A stretch of DNA of 64,000 bases from Pelagivirga sediminicola (GTDB lineage Bacteria; Pseudomonadota; Alphaproteobacteria; Rhodobacterales; Rhodobacteraceae). The notes below the pieces were generated by a model. It was not told the origin of the DNA and did not search any database. It saw nothing but the letters and a program-made list of their open reading frames with translations. The translations under genes were made by a program, and so were the position numbers. The stretch covers positions 186,001 to 250,000 of the forward strand of contig NZ_QCYH01000006.1 in the NCBI RefSeq assembly GCF_003072125.1, in the 5' to 3' direction. Numbering within the stretch: position 1 is the first letter of the stretch; each line of letters begins with the position of its first letter. Shown piece by piece: positions 25,552 through 35,219 of this stretch.

Positions 25552-26484
25552 TCAATAGAGCGGCTGGACCCAACCGATGACCAGCGACACCGTCACCGCC
25601 GCCAGCACCGTGGAAATCAGGATCGATGCCGACACGCGCTGCGGCGCCACGCCATAATGCTGCGCCAGCATATAGACGTTTCCCGCCACCGGCAGCGATG
25701 CGGCGGCGATCATGACGGCGGCTGAATAGGGGTCCACGTCAAAGATCAACAGCGCGGCGACGGCCACCGCGGCGGGGTGCAGCACCAGCTTGCAAAGGCT
25801 CAGCCACGTCGCGACATAGGGCCGCTCGGCCGATTTTCCAGCCAGCGACGCGCCGATGGCAAACAGCGCGCCGGGCGTCGCGGCGCCGCCGAGGATGATC
25901 AGGAATTCGTTGACCGGGCCGGGGATCGGCAGTTGCAGGCCCGACCATGCCAGCCCCAGCACGATCGACACGATCATCGGGTTCCTCAGCAGGCCCAGCC
26001 CGACCGTGCCCAGCACCGCCGGGCGCATCCGGCCGTCGCGCGTGCCGGTGATGACGATCACGATCAGCGCGCCGAAGACGATCAGATCGACCGCCAGCAC
26101 CATCATCACCGCCGCGATCGCGGCCTCGCCCATCAGCATCGCCAGCATCGGGATGCCCAGAAACCCGACATTGCCGACAACGGCGCATTGCGCCTCGATC
26201 GCCGCTTCCTCGGCGCGGGCGCCGCGCACGAGCGACACCGCCGTCGCCAGCCCATAGACGACGGCCGAGCCGCACAGATAGGCCAGCACGAAGGACGGCT
26301 CGAAAATCTCGCGCAGGCTGAGATTGGCCGAAAACCGCAGGAGCATCGCCGAGAGGGCGAAATAGAACACGAACTTGGTCAGCCACGCGGTCGCCTCCGG
26401 CGTGAAAAACCCGCTGCGCCCCGCGCCGTAGCCGGCAGCGATGACCATGAAGAACGGCAAGGTTGACAGGAAAATCGCGGCCAT
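25552..26484 (-). CDS. AEC family transporter (auxin efflux carrier-like)
   Basis: 310 residues with ten predicted helices in two halves. It opens FLSTLPFFMVIAAGYGAGRSGFF and has AQCAVVGNVGFLGIPML, the typical broken helix of this family, and PVAGNVYMLAQHYG in the second half. Bacterial members export or import small organic acids. ATG 26484 is chosen by similarity; the upstream frame adds 13 residues. It is divergent from rpsD. Confidence 0.88.
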   Translation of the reverse strand: MAAIFLSTLPFFMVIAAGYGAGRSGFFTPEATAWLTKFVFYFALSAMLLRFSANLSLREIFEPSFVLAYLCGSAVVYGLATAVSLVRGARAEEAAIEAQCAVVGNVGFLGIPMLAMLMGEAAIAAVMMVLAVDLIVFGALIVIVITGTRDGRMRPAVLGTVGLGLLRNPMIVSIVLGLAWSGLQLPIPGPVNEFLIILGGAATPGALFAIGASLAGKSAERPYVATWLSLCKLVLHPAAVAVAALLIFDVDPYSAAVMIAAASLPVAGNVYMLAQHYGVAPQRVSASILISTVLAAVTVSLVIGWVQPLY

Positions 26485-26591
26485 GCCACTTGGTAGCAGC
26501 CCGGCGCGCGGCGTCAATCGCAAGGCGGCGCCTTTTATTTATTGCCAAATGGTCCCGCCAGAGGGGTTTGCGCCTTTTGGCACGGCGCCCG

Positions 26592-26619
26592 TTGACTCCG
26601 CCCCAAACCCCGATATAAG
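26592..26619 (+). promoter_or_regulatory. Sigma-70-type promoter for rpsD
   Basis: TTGACT (26592-26597), 16-base spacer, TATAAG (26614-26619), about 100 bases before the rpsD ATG. The leader then carries a small CCCC-GCAA-GGGG hairpin around 26643-26655. Both are seen directly; activity is inferred. Confidence 0.65.
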
Positions 26620-26717
26620 CGCGGCTTCATTGGTGTTGGTGGCCCCCGCAAGGGGATGCCTGTCGGGAGCGATCCAAAGGACAACGCCCTTCGCAACGCA
26701 TAAGAAGGAGATCAGCC

Positions 26718-27338
26718 GTGACCAAACGCACGTCTGCCAAGTACAAACTCGACCGCCGCATGGGCGAAAACATCTGGGGTCGTCCGAAATCCCCGGTGAA
26801 TCGCCGTGAATACGGCCCCGGCCAGCACGGCCAGCGCCGCAAGGCCAAGATTTCCGATTTCGGCCTCCAGCTGCGCGCCAAGCAAAAGCTCAAGGGCTAT
26901 TACGGCGACCTGACCGAAAAGCAGTTCAAGCGCGTCTATGTCGAGGCGGCCCGCGTCAAGGGTGACACCGGCGAGAACCTGATCGGCCTGCTGGAGCGTC
27001 GTCTGGACGCCGTCGTCTACCGCGCCAAGTTCGTGCCGACCGTGTTTGCCGCCCGCCAGTTCGTGAACCACGGCCATGTCAAGGTGAACGGCCAGCGCGT
27101 CAACATCCCCTCCTACCGCGTGAAAGAGGGTGACGTGATCGAGGTGCGCGAGCAGTCCAAGCAACTGGCCGTCCTTCTGGAAGCCACCCAGCTGGCCGAG
27201 CGTGACGTGCCCGATTACATCGACGCGGATCACTCCAAGATGACCGCCACCTTCGTGCGCACGCCGGGCCTGTCGGACGTGCCCTATCCGGTGATGATGG
27301 AGCCGAACCTGGTTATCGAATTCTACGCGCAGAACTAA
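26718..27338 (+). CDS. rpsD: 30S ribosomal protein uS4
   Basis: 206 residues. Opening [26 protein letters not shown] and [21 protein letters not shown] are standard for alphaproteobacterial uS4. The S4 RNA-binding domain spans about 95-155 with [32 protein letters not shown]. It nucleates 30S assembly. It stands alone with its own promoter and a strong terminator, outside the alpha operon. AAGGAG lies upstream of the ATG. Confidence 0.97.
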   Translation: MTKRTSAKYKLDRRMGENIWGRPKSPVNRREYGPGQHGQRRKAKISDFGLQLRAKQKLKGYYGDLTEKQFKRVYVEAARVKGDTGENLIGLLERRLDAVVYRAKFVPTVFAARQFVNHGHVKVNGQRVNIPSYRVKEGDVIEVREQSKQLAVLLEATQLAERDVPDYIDADHSKMTATFVRTPGLSDVPYPVMMEPNLVIEFYAQN

Positions 27339-27374
27339 AGCATCGCTTCATTCTGCACATATGCCACAGGGCAG

Positions 27375-27405
27375 GGGCCGCGCCGGGAAACCGGGGCGGC
27401 CCTTT
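27375..27405 (+). terminator. rpsD Rho-independent terminator
   Basis: Stem GGGCCGC / GCGGCCC with an inner CCGG / CCGG stem closed by a GAAA tetraloop and one G-G mismatch between, then TTTCCTTT. It starts 36 bases after the rpsD stop. Confidence 0.88.
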
Positions 27406-27466
27406 CCTTTGGTGCTGGTCAAGGCCGGGCGCGGTGGCTAAAACGGGCGCTGTTGGAGGGGGGCGC

Positions 27467-28552
27467 ATGAGCAACATCACACCGCAGCCGGGAATTCTGG
27501 ACATCACGCTTTACCAGGGCGGGGCGGCGCATGTGCCGGGCATCGCCAACGCGGTCAAGCTCAGCTCGAACGAGAACCCCTTCGGTCCCAGCGAGGCGGC
27601 AAAGGATGCGTTCCGCAAGGCCTCGTATCATCTGCACCGCTACCCGTCCTCCGATCATGCCGAGCTGCGCGGCGCCATCGGCGAGATCTTCGGGCTCGAT
27701 CCCGCGCGCATCCTGTGCGGCGCGGGCAGTGACGAGCTGATTTCGTTCCTTTGCCAAGCCTATGCGGGGCCGGGGGACGAGGTGATCCATACCGAGCACG
27801 GCTTTGGCATGTATCGCATCAGTGCGCTGGCCAATGGCGCCACCCCGGTGGAAGTGCCCGAGCGCGAGCGCGTGACGGACGTGGATGCGATCCTCGGCGC
27901 CTGCACCGATGCGACAAAGCTGGTCTTCATCGCCAATCCCAACAATCCCACCGGCACCATGATCGGCGAGGGCGAGGTGGCGCGGCTGGCCGCGGGCCTG
28001 CCCGATCATGTGCTGCTGGTGCTGGACGGTGCCTATGCCGAATATGTCGATGGCTACGATGGCGGCGCGTCGCTGGTCGAGGCACGCCAGAACGTGGTGA
28101 TGACGCGCACCTTTTCCAAGCTTTACGGCCTTGGCGGGCTGCGGATCGGCTGGGCGTATGGCCCCGATCACGTGATTTCGGTGCTGGCGCGGGTGCGCGG
28201 CCCGTTCAACCTGTCGAGCGCCGCACTCGCCGCAGCAGAGGCCGCGGTGCGCGATACCGACTGGGCCGAGAAATGCCGCGAGGGCAACACCCGCTGGCGC
28301 GCCTGGCTGGCCGAGGCGCTGGGCGAGCATGGGGTGCCGTCGGACACGTCGCTGGGCAATTTCATCCTTGCCCGTTTCGCGACCCGCGCCGAGGCCGAGG
28401 CCTGCGACGAGCATCTGAAATCCGAAGGTCTGATCGTGCGGCGCGTTGCGGGCTACAACCTGCCCAACTGCCTGCGCATCACCGTCGGCGACGAGGCCAG
28501 CTGTCGGCGCGTCGCGCATGCCGTGGGGCAATTCATGGCCACCGCGCGATGA
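27467..28552 (+). CDS. hisC: Histidinol-phosphate/aromatic aminotransferase
   Basis: 361 residues, PLP fold type [14 protein letters not shown] near the start, [18 protein letters not shown] block, [10 protein letters not shown] and the PLP lysine in [20 protein letters not shown] are diagnostic of HisC. It transfers the amino group to imidazole acetol phosphate; HisC proteins in this position also aminate phenylpyruvate or 4-hydroxyphenylpyruvate. Overlap with the prephenate dehydrogenase gene (ATGA) points to the aromatic role. ATG 27467 follows GGAGGGGGGCGC. Confidence 0.92.
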   Translation: MSNITPQPGILDITLYQGGAAHVPGIANAVKLSSNENPFGPSEAAKDAFRKASYHLHRYPSSDHAELRGAIGEIFGLDPARILCGAGSDELISFLCQAYAGPGDEVIHTEHGFGMYRISALANGATPVEVPERERVTDVDAILGACTDATKLVFIANPNNPTGTMIGEGEVARLAAGLPDHVLLVLDGAYAEYVDGYDGGASLVEARQNVVMTRTFSKLYGLGGLRIGWAYGPDHVISVLARVRGPFNLSSAALAAAEAAVRDTDWAEKCREGNTRWRAWLAEALGEHGVPSDTSLGNFILARFATRAEAEACDEHLKSEGLIVRRVAGYNLPNCLRITVGDEASCRRVAHAVGQFMATAR

Positions 28553-29466
28553 CCGCGCTTTACGGCCGCATCGCGTTGATCGGGCTTGGCCTGATCGCCG
28601 GATCGATGTCGCTGGCGATCCGCCGCGCCGGGCTGGCGGGCGAGGTGGTGGGTTATGCCCGCTCGGCCGAAACGCGGCAGACCGCGCGCGAGATCGGCCT
28701 TTGCGACCGGATCGAGGACAGCGCGCTGGCCGCCGTCCGCGGCGCCGATCTGGTCGTGCTGTGCGTGCCCGTGGGCGCGATGGGCGACGTCGCCGCCGAG
28801 ATTGCGCCGGGGCTCAAGCCGGGCGCGACGCTCAGCGATGTCGGCTCGGTCAAGCGCGCGGTAATCGACGCGGTCGCGCCGCATCTGCCGCAGGGCGTGC
28901 ATTTCGTTCCCGCGCATCCGCTGGCAGGAACCGAACATTCCGGCCCGCGGTCGGGCTTTGCCGAGCTTTTCGACAACCGCTGGTGCCTGATCGTGCCACA
29001 GGAGGGCGCGGACCGCGCCGCCGTGGACCGGCTCGAAGCATTGTGGAAAGCCATCGGCGCGCTGACCGACGAGATGGAGGCCGACCATCACGATCTGGTT
29101 CTGGCCGTGACCAGCCACGCGCCGCACCTCATTGCCTACACGATGGTTGGCGTCGCCGACGATCTGCGCCGGGTAACGGACAGCGAAGTCATCAAGTATT
29201 CCGCCGCCGGTTTCCGCGATTTCACCCGGATTGCCGCCAGCGATCCCACCATGTGGCGCGATGTGTTCCTGAACAACCGTGAGGCGACGCTGGAGATCCT
29301 CGGGCGCTTCACCGAAGAGCTGTTCGCGCTGCAACGCGCGATCCGCACCGGCGACGGCGATCATCTGCACGCGTATTTCACCCGCACCCGCGCCATCCGC
29401 CGCGGCATCATCGAGGCGGGGCAGGACACCGACGCACCTGATTTTGGCCGGGCGCGCAAGGGATGA
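28549..29466 (+). CDS. Prephenate/arogenate dehydrogenase (TyrA/TyrC type)
   Basis: 305 residues. NAD motif [21 protein letters not shown], then [35 protein letters not shown] (substrate region with the conserved His/Arg) and [13 protein letters not shown]. It oxidatively decarboxylates prephenate or arogenate in tyrosine synthesis; which of the two cannot be told. Starts within the hisC stop and ends within the start of the extensin-like gene, both ATGA overlaps, making a three-gene operon. Confidence 0.93.
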   Translation: MTALYGRIALIGLGLIAGSMSLAIRRAGLAGEVVGYARSAETRQTAREIGLCDRIEDSALAAVRGADLVVLCVPVGAMGDVAAEIAPGLKPGATLSDVGSVKRAVIDAVAPHLPQGVHFVPAHPLAGTEHSGPRSGFAELFDNRWCLIVPQEGADRAAVDRLEALWKAIGALTDEMEADHHDLVLAVTSHAPHLIAYTMVGVADDLRRVTDSEVIKYSAAGFRDFTRIAASDPTMWRDVFLNNREATLEILGRFTEELFALQRAIRTGDGDHLHAYFTRTRAIRRGIIEAGQDTDAPDFGRARKG

Positions 29467-30398
29467 GGCGGGCCGCGATCGCCTTGGCGCTGATCGCCGC
29501 CACCAGCGCCGCGGTTGCAGGCGCCCCCGATACGTCGCCGCGCCCCGTTGCCCGCCCCTCGGTGCAAGGCGCGGCGCCCAGCGGTGCGGCGGTGCGGGCG
29601 CGTCCGCTCTATACGCATGTCCGCCCGCAGGCGCGCCCGCCCGCGCTGGTGCCGCCGCAGGTCGCGCTCAGCCCGGCCCGCGCGCCTGCGCCCGCGACGC
29701 CCCCGCTTGATGTCGCGTCCCAGGCCCATCCCTCGAACCGCGCCGCCACTGCCGGGACACCGCCGACGGCTGTCGAGCAGCAAGCGCGCAGCGGTCTTTT
29801 CTCGTCGCTGCGCCCGCTCTTGCGGCCCTTGGGCATGGACCGACAGACGCAGGAGCGCAAGCGCACCCTGGCGCGCGGGGCGGTCTGCGGCGACGCCGAT
29901 ATCCAGGGCGAGGAGGTCGGCCGCGTGCCCGGCCGTATCAGCGGCTGCGGAATCGAAGACGCCGTCAAGGTGCGCAGCATCAATGGCATCGCGCTGAGCC
30001 AGCAGGCGCTGATGGATTGCCAGACCGCGCGCACCATCAAGGCGTGGATGCAAAAGGGCATGGCCCCGGCCGTGGGCAACTATGGCGGCGGTGTCTCGCA
30101 GCTTCATGTCGCCGCGCATTATTCCTGCCGCGCGCGCAACAACCAGAAAGGCGCGAAAGTGTCCGAGCATGGCAAGGGCCATGCCATCGACATCGCCGGT
30201 TTCAGGATGCGCGACGGGCGCAGCATCAGCGTGCTTCAGGATTGGGGTGGCGGCGCCAAGGGCCGTATCTTGCAACAGATGCACCGTTCGGCCTGCGGCC
30301 CGTTCGGGACCGTGCTTGGCCCGAATTCGGACCGCTTTCACCGCGATCATTTCCATTTCGACACCGCCCGCTATCGCAGCGGCAGCTATTGCCGCTGA
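29463..30398 (+). CDS. Extensin-like family secreted protein (M15-like metal site)
   Basis: 311 residues: signal peptide (about 1-19), a Pro/Ala/Arg-rich linker (20-105), then an extensin-like C-terminal domain (about 140-311). The domain has HGKGHAIDIAGF and DRFHRDHFHFD, a His/Asp arrangement like D-Ala-D-Ala peptidases of the LAS group, plus four or more Cys (CGDAD, SGCG, MDCQ, YSCR, ACGP) that may form disulfides. A peptidoglycan-cutting role in the periplasm is likely but inferred. Translationally coupled to the dehydrogenase. Confidence 0.88.
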   Translation: MRRAAIALALIAATSAAVAGAPDTSPRPVARPSVQGAAPSGAAVRARPLYTHVRPQARPPALVPPQVALSPARAPAPATPPLDVASQAHPSNRAATAGTPPTAVEQQARSGLFSSLRPLLRPLGMDRQTQERKRTLARGAVCGDADIQGEEVGRVPGRISGCGIEDAVKVRSINGIALSQQALMDCQTARTIKAWMQKGMAPAVGNYGGGVSQLHVAAHYSCRARNNQKGAKVSEHGKGHAIDIAGFRMRDGRSISVLQDWGGGAKGRILQQMHRSACGPFGTVLGPNSDRFHRDHFHFDTARYRSGSYCR

Positions 30399-30401
30399 CG
30401 C

Positions 30402-31418
30402 TCAGTTCAGGCGCAGCACCGGCGCGGGTGCTATCGGGATTGGTCCGATCCAGACGCGCCCGCCCTTGAACGTCAGCGGGATGTTCAGGGCCGCGTCGCT
30501 TTCATTGCCGCCGGCCATGACGGCAAGCGCCCGCTCGGCGGTATCGGCCAGATCGCGTGTCAGCAGCTCGGCCTCGGCGGCGATATCCAGCATCTGCCGC
30601 CAGCCCCGCGCCGAGACGGTCAACGTGCCGCTGGGCCTGCCGCCGATATCGACGCGCAGCGCGCCGGATGCCTCCAGTGACATCGCGCCCCAGTGCAGAC
30701 CGGCCGATTTGACCGCGATGCGCGTCGGCTGCGGGCGCGCATCCTCCAGCGCGTAGCGGTCCCAGGGCGCATCGAAATCGACCGTCAGATCGGCAGCGAT
30801 CCGATCGATCACCCGCGCAAGCGAAATATCGCCCTCCAGCAGTGCCATCACCGGCGCAGGCGGCGCCACGTCTTGCGCCAGCAGGCCCAGGTGATAGCGC
30901 GGCTGATGGGTGGCCGACGCGTCCTCCAGCCGCTCGACCGCCAGCCGCAGTACCCCGGCCGAGATTGCGCCGCTGCCGTCGTCGGGCGTCAGGGCCACAT
31001 CCTCGGCCGTCAGCGTGCTGCGCCGCAGCGCCAGCGTGGTGTTCGGATCGGCCACGACCGAGGCGCGCATATCGTCACTGGCCAGCGTGAACGCGCCGCC
31101 GGGGCCCGTGATCCGCTGCTCATGCGGCCAGACGGCGATGATGTGGTTGGGCGTATAGCTGAGCGTCAGGAGTTGAAGGAACGGGGCCTCCCAGCCCAGC
31201 CCGGCGGCCGGATCCGCGAGGCGCAGATCGCTGAGCGTGGTGTCAAACCGATTGGGAAATCCCTTGACCGACAGATCGCTGTATTCGGCCACCCACCCTT
31301 CGGCGCGGCGCGCATCGAACCACGCGGCCAGCCCTGACTGCAGCGCGCTGGACCCGATGAACCAGTACCCGGCCCAGGCCGCTGCCAGCGTGATGACGAT
31401 TGCCAGCAATATGCGCAT
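30402..31418 (-). CDS. DUF2125 domain protein, membrane-anchored
   Basis: 338 residues with one N-terminal helix (ILLAIVITLAAAWAGYWFI) and a long beta-rich periplasmic domain. GWVAEYSDLSVKGFPNRFDTTLSDLRL is the DUF2125 opening; the same FPxRFD pattern is shared with proteins thought to resemble AsmA/lipid-transfer folds. Function unknown. It converges on the extensin-like gene with a 3-base gap and starts at ATG 31418 after GGGGCC-rich sequence. Confidence 0.85.
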   Translation of the reverse strand: MRILLAIVITLAAAWAGYWFIGSSALQSGLAAWFDARRAEGWVAEYSDLSVKGFPNRFDTTLSDLRLADPAAGLGWEAPFLQLLTLSYTPNHIIAVWPHEQRITGPGGAFTLASDDMRASVVADPNTTLALRRSTLTAEDVALTPDDGSGAISAGVLRLAVERLEDASATHQPRYHLGLLAQDVAPPAPVMALLEGDISLARVIDRIAADLTVDFDAPWDRYALEDARPQPTRIAVKSAGLHWGAMSLEASGALRVDIGGRPSGTLTVSARGWRQMLDIAAEAELLTRDLADTAERALAVMAGGNESDAALNIPLTFKGGRVWIGPIPIAPAPVLRLN

Positions 31419-31549
31419 GCCCGGCCCCCTTTCGCATTTCTTTACAATGATGTTTATAGAGTGTTTGCGGGCGATGCCCATGGCGCCGCCCGCGCAACGA
31501 GGCATAAAACGGCCGCGTCGGCGGGCGGGCGGAAAAAAGGACGTGCGAT

Positions 31550-32080
31550 ATGACGATGTGGGTGTTCGGCTATGGATCGCTGGTCTGGAACCCCGGTTTC
31601 GACGTGGCGCAAAAGGCGATCGCCACATTACCGGATTACGCGCGCAGCTTCTGCATGCGCTCGATCCACCATCGGGGGACCGAAACCGTGCCGGGCCTCG
31701 TGCTGGCGCTGGACCAAAGCCAGGGGGCGCAGTGCCACGGTGTCGCGCTGGCCGCAGCACCGGGGCAAGAGCGCGAAACGCTGGAATATCTGCGCGCGCG
31801 CGAGCTGATCTCCTCGGCCTATCTGGAGCGGATGCTGCAGATCCGGCTGGAGGACGGCCAGACGGTGGAGGCGGTGACCTATGTGATCGACCCGCATCAT
31901 GTGCAATATTGCGGCGCCCTTCCGCTGGAGGAGCAGGCCCGCATCATCGCCCGCGCCGTCGGCGACAGGGGGCCGAATACCGAGTATCTCTACAACACCG
32001 CTGCGCATCTGACCGAACTGGGCATCGCCGATACCGATCTGGAATGGCTGGCCGACAGGGTGCGCAGCCTTTGCGCTTAA
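31550..32080 (+). CDS. Glutathione-specific gamma-glutamylcyclotransferase (ChaC family)
   Basis: 176 residues. It starts WVFGYGSLVWNPGF, the ChaC substrate-binding loop, and has GVALAAAPGQERETLEYLRARE, where the last Glu is at the catalytic position. YLYNTAAHLTELGIAD near the end is also typical. ChaC splits glutathione into 5-oxoproline and Cys-Gly in the cytosol. Preceded by a 131-base AT-richer gap that should hold its promoter and that of the divergent DUF2125 gene. Confidence 0.93.
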   Translation: MTMWVFGYGSLVWNPGFDVAQKAIATLPDYARSFCMRSIHHRGTETVPGLVLALDQSQGAQCHGVALAAAPGQERETLEYLRARELISSAYLERMLQIRLEDGQTVEAVTYVIDPHHVQYCGALPLEEQARIIARAVGDRGPNTEYLYNTAAHLTELGIADTDLEWLADRVRSLCA

Positions 32081-32147
32081 CGCCTTGGCGCGGCGCGGCG
32101 ATCCGCGTAGGGTAGCGCCAAACGAAACAAGTGTCGGGAGCGTCCGC

Positions 32148-33362
32148 ATGGACCAGCCGGACCGCGAGGTCGAGCCGCATTTTTCCCAGCCATGGCGCCA
32201 GATCGTCATGATGGTCCTGGTGCTGGGCCTGTCCGCCTTGGGCGCGTTCATGGCGCTGCCGCGCGTCCTGCCGGTGTTCGAGGCGAACCCCTATCTGAAC
32301 GGCTTCATCTTCTTTGTCTTCCTGATCGGCGTCGTTGCGTGCTTCTGGCAGGTGTTTCAACTGATCGGGTCGGTCCGCTGGATCGAGGGCTTTGCCCGCG
32401 ACGCGCCCGGTGTGGAAATGACCAAGCCGCCGCTGCTTCTGGCGCCGCTGGCGGCGCTGTTGCGCCAGCGCGGCAAGAAGCGGATGCAGATCTCGCATTC
32501 CTCTGCCCGCTCGATCCAGGACATGATCGCACAGCGTATCGACGAGGCGCGCGAGATTACGCGCTACATCGTCAACGTGTTGATTTTCCTAGGTCTTCTG
32601 GGCACGTTCTATGGCCTTGCCACTACGGTGCCCGCGCTGGTCGAAACCATCCGCGGCCTTGCCCCGCAAAAGGGCGAAGGCGGTGTGGAGGTGTTCACGC
32701 GCCTGATGACCGGCCTGCAATCGCAGCTCGGCGGCATGGGCGTGGCCTTTGCCTCGTCGCTTCTGGGGCTTGCCGGATCGCTGATCGTCGGGCTGCTGGA
32801 GCTGTTCGCCGGGCACGGCCAGAACCGGTTTTACCGCGAGCTTGAGGAGTGGATGTCCACGATCACGCGCGTCGGCTTTGCGGGCGCCGAGGAGGGCAGC
32901 CCCGAACAGGCGCTTTTGACCGGAATCGTCGACCAGATGAGCGAGCAGATGGAATCGCTGCAGCAGATGTTGACGCAATCCGACATCAGCCGTGCGGCCT
33001 CGGACGATCAGATGGCCCGGCTGTCGGCCGCGGTTGAAAAACTGGCCAGCCCCGAAAGCGACGGCACCGCCGAGGCGCTGGCGCGCGTGGCGCAAGGCCA
33101 AGAGAGCCTGATCGCGCTGCTGGAGGCGCGCGAGGCGCCGGGCGACGGCGCACTGGACGCCGAAAGCCGGATGCGCCTGCGCTCGATCGACGTGCAGATG
33201 CTGCGCATCCTTGAGGAAATCAGCGCCGGCAGGCAGGAAAGCATGACCGAGCTGCGCACCGATCTGGCCGGGCTGAAGGCGGCGCTGCACGCGGTGCGCG
33301 CGCCCCGGCGCAGCTATCGCACGACGGCCGCCGCGCCGCACGCGCCGGAGCAGGAGGGCTAG
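32148..33362 (+). CDS. MotA/TolQ/ExbB-family proton channel subunit with long cytoplasmic tail
   Basis: 404 residues. Helices at about 20-42, 48-72, 147-167 and 200-225; the last two with ITRYIVNVLIFLGLLGTFYGLATTVPAL and GMGVAFASSLLGLAGSLIVGLLEL are the MotA/TolQ-ExbB signature. A charged cytoplasmic part sits between helices 2 and 3 and a helical tail follows (about 230-404). Two residues separate its stop from the start of the OmpA-domain partner (3 bases), so they form one complex. The build resembles ZorA of Zorya defence, though such pairs also occur as core genes in Rhodobacteraceae. ATG 32148 preferred over 32085. Confidence 0.88.
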   Translation: MDQPDREVEPHFSQPWRQIVMMVLVLGLSALGAFMALPRVLPVFEANPYLNGFIFFVFLIGVVACFWQVFQLIGSVRWIEGFARDAPGVEMTKPPLLLAPLAALLRQRGKKRMQISHSSARSIQDMIAQRIDEAREITRYIVNVLIFLGLLGTFYGLATTVPALVETIRGLAPQKGEGGVEVFTRLMTGLQSQLGGMGVAFASSLLGLAGSLIVGLLELFAGHGQNRFYRELEEWMSTITRVGFAGAEEGSPEQALLTGIVDQMSEQMESLQQMLTQSDISRAASDDQMARLSAAVEKLASPESDGTAEALARVAQGQESLIALLEAREAPGDGALDAESRMRLRSIDVQMLRILEEISAGRQESMTELRTDLAGLKAALHAVRAPRRSYRTTAAAPHAPEQEG

Positions 33363-33365
33363 ACC

Positions 33366-35159
33366 ATGGCCCTGTCGCGCCGCACCGGGCAACGTTTTCA
33401 AGCGTCGATCTGGCCGGGTTTCGTGGATGCGATGACCGGCCTGTTGCTGGTCCTGATGTTCGTGCTGACGATCTTCATGGTGGTGCAATTCGCCCTGCGC
33501 GAGACGATCACCGGGCAGGAAAGCGAGCTGGATTCGCTCTCAGCCGAGGTTGCGGCGCTGTCGCGCGCGCTGGGCCTTGAGCAGGACCGCAGCGCCACCT
33601 TGCAGGAGCGCGTCGGCGCCCTGACCGCCACCTTGACCGATGCGCGCCAGCGCCAGCAGGAGCAGACCGCGCTGATCGCATCGCTGAGCGCCCAGAACGA
33701 GGCGTCCGAGGCGCGCATCGCCAGTTTCGAGCAGCAAGTGGCGGGCCTTCTGGCGGGGCGCGATGCCGCGACGGCGCGGATCGACGATCTGGAAGGCGCG
33801 CGCGACCGCTTGATGTCGGAAAAGGAGGCGCTGCAACTGGCGCTGGCCGATCTGCGCAGCGAGGTCGATGCCGGCGCCGAGGCCGCCCGCCTTGCCGCCG
33901 CGCAGCGCGACGCGCTGGAGGCGCTGGCCGCTGAATTGCGCGCCAAGGCGGAGGGCGCGCAGGCGACGGCCAGCGATCTGGAAGCGAAGCTGAGCGACGA
34001 GGAGGCAGCCCGCCTCGCCGAGGCCGCGGCGGCCGAGGCGCTGCGCGAAAAGCTGCAGAATTCGCAGACCGAGCTGACCGCGATGACGCTCGCCCTCGAA
34101 GAGCAGCGCCGCCGCGCCGAGGAAACGCTGACCTTGCTGGCCGCCGCCCGCGACGGCGCGGAAGATCTGGAGGCGCGGCTGGCCGATGCGCTGGCGGGCC
34201 GCGAGGATGAGACGGCGGCGCTCGGCGCGGAGCTTGACAATGCGGAGCGGCGCGTTGCCGCGCTGGAGGCCGAGCTGGCCGCGCTGAAGGCCGACCAACA
34301 GCTGTCGATGCAAGACGTCCGCGCGCAGCTTGCCGCCGCGCTCGCGGCCAAGCTGGAGGCGGAAAACGCCGCCGAGACCCAGATGAGCGCCGCCGAGGAG
34401 CGCGCGGCGCTTCTGAGCGAGGCGCGCCGGAACCTGGCCGAGCAGACCGCCCAGACGGAAGCAGCGCAGCGGGACCGCGAACTGCTCAATCAGCAGGTTG
34501 CCGCCTTGCGCGATCAGCTTGGCCAGTTGCAGGCGCTTTTGGACGAATCCAAGGAACGCGAGGCCGCCAGCGATGTGCGCGTCGAGGCGCTGGGCCAGGA
34601 TCTGAACGCCGCCCTCGCGCGCGTCGCCGCCGAGGAAAAGCGCCGCAGACAGGCCGAGGAAGAGAAAAACAAGCTGCTTGAGGCCGAAAAGCAGGATCTG
34701 GAAAAATACCGTTCGGAGTTTTTCGGGCGCTTGCGGGACGTGCTGGGCACGCAGGACGGCGTGCGGATCGAAGGGGACCGCTTTGTCTTTTCGTCCGAAG
34801 TCCTGTTCGCGCCGGGGCAGGCGACGCTGTCGGCACCCGGCAAGAACGAGATCGCGAAAGTCGCCGAGATTCTGCGCAAGGTGGTCGGCGAGATCCCCGA
34901 GGGCATCGACTGGATCATCCGCGTCGATGGTCATACCGACGACGTGCCGATCCGGGGCACGGCCGAATTTGCCGACAACTGGGAGCTTAGCCAGGCGCGC
35001 GCGCTGTCGGTCGTGCGCTACATGATCGATTTTCTGGGCGTGCCCCCCGGCCGTCTTGCGGCGAACGGGTTCGGGCAGTATCAGCCGATCGCACCGGGCA
35101 GCAGTCCGGAGGCGCGGGCACAGAACCGCCGGATCGAATTGAAATTTACCGAGAAATAA
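33366..35159 (+). CDS. MotB/OmpA-domain stator partner with a ~400-residue coiled coil
   Basis: 597 residues in three parts. One N-terminal helix, WPGFVDAMTGLLLVLMFVL, with D21 at the position of the proton-binding Asp of MotB. A very long Ala/Glu/Leu/Arg-rich coiled coil spans about 45-455 with heptad repeats. The C-terminal OmpA-like peptidoglycan-binding domain has VDGHTDDVPI, NWELSQARALSV and QNRRIELK. Together with the MotA-like gene it should form an ion-driven stator that reaches across the periplasm to the wall. A hairpin follows. Confidence 0.9.
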   Translation: MALSRRTGQRFQASIWPGFVDAMTGLLLVLMFVLTIFMVVQFALRETITGQESELDSLSAEVAALSRALGLEQDRSATLQERVGALTATLTDARQRQQEQTALIASLSAQNEASEARIASFEQQVAGLLAGRDAATARIDDLEGARDRLMSEKEALQLALADLRSEVDAGAEAARLAAAQRDALEALAAELRAKAEGAQATASDLEAKLSDEEAARLAEAAAAEALREKLQNSQTELTAMTLALEEQRRRAEETLTLLAAARDGAEDLEARLADALAGREDETAALGAELDNAERRVAALEAELAALKADQQLSMQDVRAQLAAALAAKLEAENAAETQMSAAEERAALLSEARRNLAEQTAQTEAAQRDRELLNQQVAALRDQLGQLQALLDESKEREAASDVRVEALGQDLNAALARVAAEEKRRRQAEEEKNKLLEAEKQDLEKYRSEFFGRLRDVLGTQDGVRIEGDRFVFSSEVLFAPGQATLSAPGKNEIAKVAEILRKVVGEIPEGIDWIIRVDGHTDDVPIRGTAEFADNWELSQARALSVVRYMIDFLGVPPGRLAANGFGQYQPIAPGSSPEARAQNRRIELKFTEK

Positions 35160-35171
35160 GTGCAAGCGCGG

Positions 35172-35206
35172 GCAGCGGCGCGGGCTGAATGGGCCCGCGC
35201 CGCTGC
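35172..35206. terminator. Bidirectional hairpin between the stator gene and clpA
   Basis: A perfect 14-bp stem GCAGCGGCGCGGGC / GCCCGCGCCGCTGC with a 7-base loop in the 60-base gap between two converging stops. It lacks T-runs but is the strongest stem in the window and can act on both transcripts. Confidence 0.7.
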
Positions 35207-35219
35207 TCTGTGTGTACGT

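Noticed and set aside
32148..35159. Complete Zorya defence system
   Set aside because: Only ZorA/B-like genes are present; neighbours on both sides are ChaC and ClpA with no ZorC, ZorD or ZorE-type gene, so a defence call is not justified.
33366..35159. Tandem repeat array in the long Ala/Glu-rich region
   Set aside because: The protein-level periodicity is a coiled coil; no DNA unit repeats exactly, and no CRISPR-like spacing exists.
33540..35165. 541-residue frame antisense to the coiled-coil gene
   Set aside because: Produced by the regular Ala/Glu/Leu codons of the coiled coil on the other strand.
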